Positions 47,557 to 54,302 of a stretch of DNA of 64,000 bases are shown here, piece after piece. Location: positions 3,239,001 through 3,303,000 of the forward strand of contig LT907983.1 of assembly GCA_900230115.1 (NCBI GenBank), written 5' to 3'. A program made the translations under genes and the position numbers. Within the stretch, counting starts at the first letter, position 1; each line of letters opens with the position of its first letter. The notes below the pieces were generated by a model that was given only the letters and a program-made list of their open reading frames with translations, was not told the origin of the DNA and made no database searches. The DNA comes from Spirosomataceae bacterium TFI 002. Lineage in GTDB: Bacteria > Bacteroidota > Bacteroidia > Cytophagales > Spirosomataceae.

Positions 47557-48455
47557 GGGAGTAATTCTTTAGCTCTGTTTGGATAGTCGGTAATGAGCCC
47601 GTCGCAACCCATTTCTTTTACTGCTTTCATGTCTTTTACCTCGTTTACAGTCCAAGGAATTACTTTTATGCCCATTTTGTGTAGTTGTGCCACTCTTTTT
47701 TCGTCCAATTGAAGAAAATATGGACTCCAAATATCTGGCCTGAAACCTAGTTTGTCAATATTGAAATCTACATCATTATTATCCATAGGTTCTATGAGAG
47801 CAGATAGGTTTGCTTCAAAATATATTCCTTGATCTATCTTTTTTCTCCAATGTTGCAAAATATTAAAATCGAAACTTTGGATGGTTACACGCTCTGCTGG
47901 GAGGATTTTGAAGATAACATTGTGTGCAAGGTCTGAGAATATGTCTACTGCTGGTTGAGAGATATTGTATTCCTCTTCCAAGCTTTTTAGTTCGATATTG
48001 TACAGTAGGGGAGCTACACCTTTTTTCTTGGCATAGGCCTCGGCATCTTTTAGCATTTGGCTTAAAAGCGGTTTGCTTACTTTTATTTTTTCTTGCTCCG
48101 GAAAATTAGGATTGCCTCTCAGTCCTACATCATACTTTTTGATTTGTTTGTAATTGATCAAAAAGAGATTCCCTTGAGTACTTTCCGTAATAGCTTGACC
48201 ACCAGGTCCAGAGCTTATATCGGGATTGAAAAACGGATCGTGAGATACCACCACTTTATGGTCTTTGGAGATCACAACATCGAGCTCTAAAGTATGTACT
48301 CCCTCGTCAATTGCTCTCTTAAAAGCAGGGATGGTATTTTCGGGCATAAGTCCGCGAGAACCTCTATGCCCTTGAATTTCGAAAAATGAATTTTGTGCTA
48401 TAGCCATGTTGCAAAAGCTTAAAATCGAAAACAGAATGATTTGGGACAATCGCAT
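47553..48455 (-). CDS. Secreted glycerophosphodiester phosphodiesterase
   Basis: It hydrolyses glycerophosphodiesters to glycerol-3-phosphate and an alcohol. The start at 48455 gives a signal peptide (MRLSQIILFSILSFCNMAIAQ), preferred over 48503. The catalytic motif QGHRGSRGLMPENTIPAF holds the essential His-Arg and Glu, and ELDVVISKDHKVVVSHD the second acid pair and His. The TIM-barrel end is KVIPWTVNE...MGCDGLITDYP. It is probably periplasmic, since the catalytic domain follows the signal peptide directly. Confidence 0.92.
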   Translation of the reverse strand: MRLSQIILFSILSFCNMAIAQNSFFEIQGHRGSRGLMPENTIPAFKRAIDEGVHTLELDVVISKDHKVVVSHDPFFNPDISSGPGGQAITESTQGNLFLINYKQIKKYDVGLRGNPNFPEQEKIKVSKPLLSQMLKDAEAYAKKKGVAPLLYNIELKSLEEEYNISQPAVDIFSDLAHNVIFKILPAERVTIQSFDFNILQHWRKKIDQGIYFEANLSALIEPMDNNDVDFNIDKLGFRPDIWSPYFLQLDEKRVAQLHKMGIKVIPWTVNEVKDMKAVKEMGCDGLITDYPNRAKELLP

Positions 48456-48559
48456 GGTTTTCTGTAAAATGGAAACGAAGAAAGGAAATTGATTTGGCAT
48501 CATGAAATAAGCAGGCAGGATTTTTATAATAAATGATTAAACCCGTTCGGCTATTTCCT

Positions 48560-48567
48560 TATTTTTG
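48560..48567 (+). promoter_or_regulatory. −7 promoter element of asnS
   Basis: TATTTTTG (TAnnTTTG consensus) lies 28 bp before the asnS start, with an untranslated leader of about 20 nt. The ATG-like frame at 48565 overlaps this box and is therefore not the start. Confidence 0.55.
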
Positions 48568-48594
48568 CAATGCTTCACATCAATAAAACAAAAG

Positions 48595-50022
48595 ATGCAA
48601 ATAAAAGAACTTCTTCAGCAAAATCCCACTGAGCAAATAGTGGAAGTAAAAGGATGGGTACGTACTAAAAGAGGGCAAGCAGCATTTGCTTTCATTAGTT
48701 TAAATGATGGCTCCACGATCAATAATATTCAAGTTGTAGCTGATGCTGAGAAGATTGATGCAGAATTGATAAAGAAAATATCCACAGGGGCGAGTTTGTG
48801 TGTAACCGGTAAGTTGGTGGCATCTACAGGCTCAGGTCAAGCTGTGGAGGTTTTGGCAACCGAGATAGAAATATATGGTATCTCAGACGAAACATACCCT
48901 ATACAACCTAAGAAGCATAGCCTTGAGTTTTTAAGAGAAAAAGCTCACCTAAGGTTCAGGACAAGTACTTTTTCGGCAATATTTAGAGTGAGACACGCTC
49001 TGGCTTTTGCTGTACACAAATATTATAACGACAACGGTTTCTTTTATTTACATACGCCTATCATTTCGGCTTCGGATGCCGAAGGAGCAGGGGAGATGTT
49101 TAGGGTGAGTACTTTGGATCCATTGAATCCACCTAAAACGGAGGATGGACAAATAGATTACAAGGAAGATTTTTTTGAAAGAGAGACTTCCCTTACAGTT
49201 TCTGGTCAATTAGAAGGAGAATTAGCGGCTTTGGCACTTTCTAAAATTTATACTTTTGGGCCAACTTTTAGGGCAGAAAACTCAAATACCACTCGTCACC
49301 TTGCTGAGTTTTGGATGATAGAGCCAGAGGTAGCTTTTTATGACCTCAATGACAATATGAACCTTGCTGAGGATTTCACGAAAAGTGTAATTGCCTATGC
49401 CATGGAGCATTGTAAAGACGATTTAGAGTTTTTGAACAAAAGGCAAGCCGACGAAGATAAAAGCAAACCTCAAAACGAGCGAAACGAAATGGGGCTGCTT
49501 GAGAAGTTGGACTTCATTGTGAAAAATGATTTTGAGCGATTGACTTATACCGAAGCTATTGATATACTATTAAACTCTACTCCACATAAGAAGAAACGAT
49601 TCAAGTTTGATGTTAAATGGGGCATCGACTTGCAGTCTGAGCATGAGCGATATTTGGTAGAAAAGCATTTCAAAAAGCCCGTAATCCTGACCAATTACCC
49701 TAAAGATATCAAGGCATTCTACATGAAGTTGAATGATGACGGTACTACTGTGCGTGCTATGGATGTGCTTTTTCCGGGTATTGGGGAGATCATAGGCGGT
49801 TCGCAGCGAGAAGATAATTATGATAAACTAATGGGTCGTATTGCTGATGGAGGAATTGATCCTGAAAATATATGGTGGTACCTCGATACCAGAAAATACG
49901 GAACAACTCCGCATGCTGGTTTCGGACTTGGTTTTGAGCGATTGGTTCAGTTTGTGACTGGTATGGGCAATATAAGAGATGTGATTCCTTTCCCTAGGAC
50001 TCCTGGGAATGCGGAGTTTTGA
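48595..50022 (+). CDS. asnS: Asparagine–tRNA ligase
   Basis: A class II aminoacyl-tRNA synthetase. The start at 48595 gives MQIKELLQ..., with the OB-fold anticodon domain [13 protein letters not shown] directly behind it. Motif 2 ([22 protein letters not shown]) and motif 3 ([15 protein letters not shown]) are both complete, and the segment [18 protein letters not shown] is the AsnRS-type active site. 475 residues is close to normal. It is the last backbone gene before the cassette island: a short GGCT hairpin with TTTT follows its stop. Confidence 0.97.
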   Translation: MQIKELLQQNPTEQIVEVKGWVRTKRGQAAFAFISLNDGSTINNIQVVADAEKIDAELIKKISTGASLCVTGKLVASTGSGQAVEVLATEIEIYGISDETYPIQPKKHSLEFLREKAHLRFRTSTFSAIFRVRHALAFAVHKYYNDNGFFYLHTPIISASDAEGAGEMFRVSTLDPLNPPKTEDGQIDYKEDFFERETSLTVSGQLEGELAALALSKIYTFGPTFRAENSNTTRHLAEFWMIEPEVAFYDLNDNMNLAEDFTKSVIAYAMEHCKDDLEFLNKRQADEDKSKPQNERNEMGLLEKLDFIVKNDFERLTYTEAIDILLNSTPHKKKRFKFDVKWGIDLQSEHERYLVEKHFKKPVILTNYPKDIKAFYMKLNDDGTTVRAMDVLFPGIGEIIGGSQREDNYDKLMGRIADGGIDPENIWWYLDTRKYGTTPHAGFGLGFERLVQFVTGMGNIRDVIPFPRTPGNAEF

Positions 50023-50200
50023 TAGAGCCACCTAGGCTTTTATAAAACCTTCAATTTTAATTTAGTTAGTACGAAACCGTACTCAAATTCTGCTACACGT
50101 ATAATTGTTGTGATGGCATTGTTATGCTCAATACCGAAGAATAAATACTTTTAAATTACTCAATTATTGGACGTATTTTTATTGCGTACTAGCCCAAGAA

Positions 50201-50307
50201 GACAACAAACGAATACAAACGCTTACAATTGGAAACCAAATAGGTGAAACAAAACAGATATGGACACAATAAGTGGGGTGAGTGTCTGATATATCGCTGT
50301 TGATGGC
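50201..50307 (+). repeat. Candidate attC-like site A (left boundary of the cassette array)
   Basis: Left box GACAACAAACGAATACA (50201–50217) pairs imperfectly with the right arm GATATATCGCTGTTGATGGC (50288–50307), ending in the G|TT junction at 50299. It is the weakest stem of the set. The rest of the 300-bp gap after asnS (50023–50298) contains no gene. There is a small AGTACG/CGTACT hairpin and another GTTGTGATGGC at 50107, possibly an older degenerate site. Confidence 0.5.
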
Positions 50308-50322
50308 AATAAAAAGCAGAAA

Positions 50323-50562
50323 ATGATAAAAAAAACACTTATACTTCTTAATATAGTAGCTCTGATAGCTGCATTAATTTGGTTATTTGTTTCTCCAGAT
50401 TGGGAACCTTTAGTAACATCCTTAGGATTGATATCTTCATTGATTGTGTTAGTTCAAAAAAAAAGTGAAAATGGGAATATTCAAATGACTCAGAAAGGAG
50501 GAAAGGGCTCGGTTAACTATCAATCTTCAGGTGATATAAATATCAATAAAAATGATAAATGA
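50323..50562 (+). CDS. Small membrane protein with GGxxS tail motif
   Basis: 79 residues: two adjacent hydrophobic segments (about 5–23 and 28–45), then a polar tail QMTQKGGKGSVNYQSSGDINI. The tail pattern recurs near the start of the next protein (KQEGGDNSTNLQAHVINL). It overlaps that gene by 11 bases, so the two are coupled. It is the first gene of cassette 1. The function is unknown; a membrane anchor for the following protein is a reasonable guess. Confidence 0.7.
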   Translation: MIKKTLILLNIVALIAALIWLFVSPDWEPLVTSLGLISSLIVLVQKKSENGNIQMTQKGGKGSVNYQSSGDININKNDK

Positions 50563-51613
50563 TAAAAATCAAAAACAGGAGGGCGGAGATAATTCCACAA
50601 ATCTGCAAGCCCATGTAATAAACCTGAACCAAGGTATTACGTATCAAGATGCTAAGGAAATTGCAACTGATGTCTTTAAGTCAAACTTTATCGAATTATC
50701 ACAAGTTGCAGCTGATATAGCCTTTAAAAGAGTAGAAGAATTCAATGATAAATTTTTAGAAAAACTACAATCAGAAAGGCCTAATGCTATTTCAAATTTT
50801 ACGAAACCATCATTACAATATGCTTTGTATTCCGCTCAAAAAGAACATGCTAAATCAGGAGAAAAATTTCTAATGGATAATTTGATAAATATCTTAAGTG
50901 AGTTAACAGAAGAGGATGAAAGAACTTTAAAATATATTGTGCTTGAGCAAAGCTTATTGACAGCACCTAAATTAACAAAAATACAAACCGATATTCTAAC
51001 AGTAGTATTTTTATTGAGAGAAGCCCCATTTTTAGGGCTGAACACTCTTAAATTATTTGACTCATACATTCAACATTATATTCAACCTTTTACAGAAAAT
51101 TTTTCTTCGAAGAGTGCTATCTATCAGCATTTAATTTATACAGGATGTTGCGACTCAACTCAATTCATTGGAAAAAGAAGTTTAACATATAGGCTATCGG
51201 ATATGTATAATGGCATTTTTCAAAAGGGATTTTCAAAACAAGAGTTTTTAGACAAATTCGAAGAAGAAACTCTTTTTAACCTTGCATGCATAAACTCTCT
51301 TCATTCCAAGGAATTATTTCAAATTAATCCAGATATTCAATATCAGAGAAATACATCCTTAATTAGCAATATCTCAAATAACCAGTTAATTGAGTTAAGG
51401 AAAATGATGAAAGTGAATATGATGGATGAGAATGAAATGGAAAATTTCCTATTCAATAGATACCCATGGATGAATGAATTTTCACAGAAATGGAATAATC
51501 ACAATGTAAATAGTATAAACCTTACAAGTGTTGGTTATTCAATTGCAATAGCAAACTTTAAATTAAAAACGAAAATGAAATTGAACTTGTCTCAATGGGT
51601 AAGTGAAGTATAA
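50552..51613 (+). CDS. Uncharacterised cassette protein, possibly of the LPO_1073/Vpar_1526 family
   Basis: 353 residues with no signal peptide. A short polar N-terminal motif (QEGGDNSTNLQAHVINL) is followed by a helical segment with ITYQDAKEIATDVFKSNFIELSQVAADIA. This pattern, as far as I recall, belongs to a family named LPO_1073/Vpar_1526. The C-terminal ~250 residues are helical and carry no recognisable catalytic motif. The GGdnS motif is common in proteins from defence-rich regions. It shares a cassette with the small membrane protein before it. The function is unknown; the family name is from memory. Confidence 0.6.
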   Translation: MINDKNQKQEGGDNSTNLQAHVINLNQGITYQDAKEIATDVFKSNFIELSQVAADIAFKRVEEFNDKFLEKLQSERPNAISNFTKPSLQYALYSAQKEHAKSGEKFLMDNLINILSELTEEDERTLKYIVLEQSLLTAPKLTKIQTDILTVVFLLREAPFLGLNTLKLFDSYIQHYIQPFTENFSSKSAIYQHLIYTGCCDSTQFIGKRSLTYRLSDMYNGIFQKGFSKQEFLDKFEEETLFNLACINSLHSKELFQINPDIQYQRNTSLISNISNNQLIELRKMMKVNMMDENEMENFLFNRYPWMNEFSQKWNNHNVNSINLTSVGYSIAIANFKLKTKMKLNLSQWVSEV

Positions 51614-51627
51614 TAAAAATGAATACT

Positions 51628-51698
51628 GCCACCAACAAAGCATACAACGGTCATGCTACCTAAACGGTCGCACGCCGTGTATGCGACCGTTAGGGTGC
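51628..51698 (+). repeat. attC-like site B (end of cassette 1 / start of retron cassette)
   Basis: Left arm GCCACCAACAAAGCATACA (from 51628) pairs with a right arm ending TGTATGCGACCGTTAGGGTGC. Inside it, AACGGTCGCA / TGCGACCGTT is a perfect 10-bp stem (51664–51693 region). The left box GCCACCAAC matches the reverse complement of cassette 1's own start (8/9), while the right end GTTAGGGTGC begins the next cassette. Confidence 0.75.
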
Positions 51699-51750
51699 AT
51701 TTGAAAAAACCTCTCGCTTGATCTTCAAAATCCTAATAAAACAGACTGAT

Positions 51751-51807
51751 TTTATTCCTCACAGAAAATAAATTAAACTTTTTTAGCTTTTTTATTGCTC
51801 ACAGAAA
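51751..51807 (+). promoter_or_regulatory. Paired direct repeat over the retron promoter, candidate XRE operator
   Basis: TTTATTCCTCACAGAAA (51751–51767) and TTTATTGCTCACAGAAA (51791–51807) differ at one base and lie 40 bp apart. The second covers the −33 TTG of the retron promoter. The XRE-type protein encoded downstream is the natural candidate to bind them. Confidence 0.55.
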
Positions 51808-51824
51808 TATTTTGTGTATATTTG
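51795..51824 (+). promoter_or_regulatory. Promoter of the retron RNA and operon
   Basis: TTG at 51795–51797 and TATATTTG at 51817–51824, with 19 bp between, fit the Bacteroidota −33/−7 consensus. Transcription would begin about 51831, some 20 nt before the a1 repeat of the retron RNA. Confidence 0.75.
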
Positions 51825-51852
51825 CATTGTAGTTCTTTGAAATGTTTGTGTA

Positions 51853-52105
51853 GTGAACCCAAGAGTTTTTTTATTAAACTATTGAAGAGGGATTTTCCCT
51901 CCACCCTTAATGGGTATTTGTAACGGCAACAAGAGACCTAATGACCGAACGGACGTACAACTAAAAGAAGTACAGAAGAAGACTGATTTGGATTGATTCA
52001 ACCCCTTGCAAAATTGCTTAAAGAGGAAACTAATTATTATTAGAGGTTTTTTTATTTAAGCAGGAACTTGAGAAGTGTTTAGGACTGTATCCTATATGGG
52101 TTCAC
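51853..52105 (+). ncRNA. Retron msr-msd RNA
   Basis: The region lies between the promoter and the retron genes and has no long frame. A 9-bp inverted repeat, GTGAACCCA (51853–51861) and TGGGTTCAC (52097–52105), fits the a1/a2 pair that joins the ends of retron RNAs. Just inside a1 are two compact stem-loops, GAGGGA-TTT-TCCCTC (51887–51901) and ACCC-TTAAT-GGGT (51903–51915), as in msr. Farther in, TTGCTTAAA…TTTAAGCA (52014–52062), with an inner AAAC/GTTT and TAAT/ATTA pairing, looks like the msd hairpin. The branching guanosine was not identified with certainty. Confidence 0.75.
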
Positions 52106-52179
52106 GCAGCTAATTAAGCAGGTAGCATAGTGCTCCCCTAGTTTATTTTAAACTAGTTAATTAAATTATACGATATAGT

Positions 52180-52416
52180 ATGAAACACAAACACAGAGTT
52201 GACCAACTCCAGAACGGAGTGAGGTCACTACTCGCAAAGAGCGGGTACGCGTTCTCGGAAGAGGATAAAGCTTTACTAGAAGCAATTTTAGTAGAGTTGG
52301 AAGAGATGTCAAACAACGAAAAGGACAACAGTCCGGACCAGATTTTGAAGGTTCTCTCCCTACTTTTAAGATTTCTGAAATTCTTCGGGATTGATGATAT
52401 CACAGGTTTATTCTAA
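52180..52416 (+). CDS. Small retron-associated protein of unknown function
   Basis: 78 residues, helical and charged: MKHKHRVDQLQNGVRSLL at the start, then an acidic middle (LVELEEMSNNEKD) and a hydrophobic C-terminal helix LKVLSLLLRFLKFFGID. It is the first gene after the retron RNA, 75 bp behind a2, in line with the XRE and reverse transcriptase genes. I do not recognise it. As the only unassigned protein of the operon, it is a candidate effector or effector partner. Confidence 0.65.
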   Translation: MKHKHRVDQLQNGVRSLLAKSGYAFSEEDKALLEAILVELEEMSNNEKDNSPDQILKVLSLLLRFLKFFGIDDITGLF

Positions 52417-52454
52417 TTCCACACTTCTCATTTTTTTTAAAATCAAATATTGAT

Positions 52455-52745
52455 ATGAATATAGGTAATGCCATAAAAGATTTAAGACAGCAAAAAGGTT
52501 TCAAACAAACTGATTTTGCTGTCGAATGTGGTTTGTCACAATCTTACCTTTCTTCAATTGAGAAAGGCAGAAAAGAACCGACCTTAAGTATTCTAAAGCA
52601 AATCGCTACTGCTCTTTCTATACCAATGCCAGTATTAGTCTTCTTTTCACTTGACCAAGAAGATATAGCCGAATCCAAGCAAGAGGCGTTTAAAATGTTA
52701 GAACCTTCAATCAAAGGTCTAATAAGTGATGTTTTCATTTCATAA
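52455..52745 (+). CDS. XRE-family helix-turn-helix protein of the retron operon
   Basis: 96 residues with a Cro/C1-type HTH at about 6–60 (LRQQKGFKQTDFAVECGLS, QSYLSSIEKGRKEPTLSIL). It is followed by a short C-terminal extension with no enzymatic motif. It sits between the 78-aa gene and the reverse transcriptase gene, 9 bp before the latter. A repressor of the operon through the paired repeats at 51751–51807 is likely. In some retron classes an HTH protein is itself the accessory component. Confidence 0.9.
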   Translation: MNIGNAIKDLRQQKGFKQTDFAVECGLSQSYLSSIEKGRKEPTLSILKQIATALSIPMPVLVFFSLDQEDIAESKQEAFKMLEPSIKGLISDVFIS

Positions 52746-52754
52746 TTTTTTGAA

Positions 52755-53609
52755 ATGAAGAAAAGAGTAAAAGATTTAGCTTATACCTTAAAAATAGATA
52801 AAGGATTACTTTTAAAACTATCTTCCTCTCTTGATTCAAACGAAAGTAGTTTTTACAAAAATTGGGATGAACCTAAAACTGACGAAAAAGGACAGCCAAG
52901 GTTTGAAAATGGCAAACCTTTAACAAGACCAATAAACGCCCCCATCAACAAATTGAAATTTGTTCAATCTAGATTATTGAACAATGTCTTGTATAAATTA
53001 AAACTACCTGAATATTTTTTTGGAGGCTTAAAGAAAAAAGATGCCGTTTTAAACGCACGATATCATCAAGGAAACAAGTTTTTTTTCCTCACCGATTTAA
53101 AAGATTTTTACCCATCCGTTCATTTTTCTAGTGTCGAAACAGCCTTGAGAAAAGAAGGCTTTTATCCAGATGTAGCAAAGTTAATAACACGTATTTCTAC
53201 TAAAGAAGGAGCTATTCCCCAAGGATGTCCAACTTCTTCATTTTTAGCCTCATTAGTTGTTTTTCACAGTTGTGGTGACCTATTTGAAAAATATAAGAAT
53301 GACGGACTGAAAGTTTCTGTTTATGTAGATGATATAACAATTTCAAGTCCGATTGATTTCAAAGAAAGGACACCTCAAATATTAGAGGAACTGCGAAATC
53401 GTGGTTTGAAAATAAATTTTAAAAAGACTCATTATTGTACCCATAATCCGATAGTTACGGGAATTCAAGTTAAAAATAACGGAATTAGTCCATTGCCTCA
53501 CACATTTGAAAGGTCAGTTGATTTGACTAGAAGTGTAGCTTCTAGAAATGGACATATTGAACGAATAAAGTATGTGAAAAGAATAGCGGACAAAAAAAAC
53601 GCACCCTAA
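52755..53609 (+). CDS. Retron reverse transcriptase
   Basis: 284 residues. It has the catalytic YVDD (residues 190–193) and the first aspartate in FFLTDLKDFYPSV. It also has the retron-specific NAxxH (NARYH, 100–104), the AIPQGCPTSSFLASL motif and VTG at 234–236. NAxxH plus VTG separates retron enzymes from group II intron and other bacterial reverse transcriptases. It would copy the msd part of the upstream RNA into branched msDNA. The C-terminus is about 20–25 residues shorter than the longer retron enzymes I recall. Its TAA stop lies inside the left box of the attC-like site (GCACCCTAAC), as in many cassette genes. Confidence 0.93.
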   Translation: MKKRVKDLAYTLKIDKGLLLKLSSSLDSNESSFYKNWDEPKTDEKGQPRFENGKPLTRPINAPINKLKFVQSRLLNNVLYKLKLPEYFFGGLKKKDAVLNARYHQGNKFFFLTDLKDFYPSVHFSSVETALRKEGFYPDVAKLITRISTKEGAIPQGCPTSSFLASLVVFHSCGDLFEKYKNDGLKVSVYVDDITISSPIDFKERTPQILEELRNRGLKINFKKTHYCTHNPIVTGIQVKNNGISPLPHTFERSVDLTRSVASRNGHIERIKYVKRIADKKNAP

Positions 53610-53737
53610 CAATGTATATAAAAAATAGGCGAAATAGTAATAAATTCAAGGCTTTTGGCTCGTATCAAACTTTGTACTTAACCGAAAGTTTGGTGCTTCG
53701 AAATCGCCTACTTTTCATATACTAACCGTTGTGCTTC
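53601..53737 (+). repeat. attC-like site C (end of retron cassette)
   Basis: Left arm GCACCCTAACAATGTATAT continues to AAAAAATAGGCGA. It pairs with the right arm TCGCCTACTTTTCATATAC and ends ACCGTTGTGCTTC. GTATATnAAAAnTAGGCGA matches 17/19 between arms. An inner CAAACTTT/AAAGTTTG stem caps it. The left box GCACCCTAAC is the exact reverse complement of the start of the same cassette at 51689–51698. Confidence 0.85.
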
Positions 53738-53899
53738 ATTCCCCAGATAAGACGCTCCAGAATTGATTTAAGGAAAGATATCACTTCTTCTACAGCTTAT
53801 TAATTTCCCCTGCTAACGTAATAGAGAAAATAAGAGAATTTGTCTTAAAATAGTAGAGCAAATGGAGCTAAAAATGTACTTTAATGTACCTTAATCAGA
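53738..53899 (+). repeat. 162-bp cassette-start repeat, copy 1
   Basis: It begins ATTCCCCAGATAAG 10 bp after the GTT junction and shares about 149 of 162 bases with copy 2 at 56489–56650. Neither copy encodes a protein. It may carry the promoter or leader of an ancestral cassette. Confidence 0.9.
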
Positions 53900-53935
53900 T
53901 TTAAAACCGAACTAAATGAAAGAAGAATATTTTTC

Positions 53936-54178
53936 GATTTAGAGGTCATTATTAAGATATTGGCAGGAAAATTTGCGGAAATTGAAAATGTTTATCTTTT
54001 TGGTTCAAGACGATTTGAAACAGGCAGTTCTCGTTCTGATATTGACATTCTCATAACAACAAATAGTCGAATTTAACCTTCTGTTTTAAGGGACTTTACT
54101 TTGGAACATAGTACTGCTCTTGATTTATCTATTCTTGATAGTGGACGAGCTACAGGCGTAGCAAATGAAAGCTACTAG
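53936..54178 (+). pseudogene. Broken MNT-type nucleotidyltransferase
   Basis: One frame encodes LEVIIKILAGKFAEIENVYLFGSRRFETGSSRSDIDILI, the catalytic core of minimal nucleotidyltransferases (GSxxxG and the SDIDIL metal-binding aspartates). It then stops at TAA 54074, continues in frame with LDLSILDSGRATG and ends at TAG 54176. The first in-frame ATG does not exist, and a nearby ATG (53916) reads into a stop in another frame. This is a remnant of an antitoxin-like MNT gene, cut short by the Fic gene. Confidence 0.75.
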
Positions 54179-54246
54179 AATCGGATACTAATGAAGAGCT
54201 AGTTAAAAGTGTAAACGCAATTTGTTCCAGAAACTCAGGAAGGTAA

Positions 54247-54290
54247 AAATAGCGAGATTTGTCTATAATCTCGCTATTTCTCTATATTTG
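54247..54290 (+). promoter_or_regulatory. Fic promoter with 13-bp operator palindrome
   Basis: AAATAGCGAGATT (54247–54259) and AATCTCGCTATTT (54267–54279) are perfect inverted arms with a 7-bp spacer. TATATTTG follows at 54283–54290, 12 bp before the Fic start, so the palindrome occupies the −33/spacer region. A bound dimer would block the promoter. The Fic protein's own C-terminal winged helix is the likely binder. Confidence 0.7.
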
Positions 54291-54302
54291 TACTACAAGA
54301 TT

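Noticed and set aside
48565..48594. Earlier asnS start
   Set aside because: This ATG overlaps the −7 promoter element, and the ten extra residues are not AsnRS-like.
50095..50120. Additional attC-like site (ACGTATAATTGTTGTGATGGC)
   Set aside because: The right arm looks similar, but no left arm pairs with it, and the next site's left box does not match its start. Kept only as a possible degenerate site.
51664..51693. Simple rho-independent terminator at AACGGTCGCA/TGCGACCGTT
   Set aside because: There is no T run after the stem, and the sequence forms part of an attC-like site obeying the cassette end rule.
54222..54302. N-terminal extension of the Fic protein
   Set aside because: The frame runs through the operator palindrome and the −7 promoter box, so these bases are regulatory, not coding.
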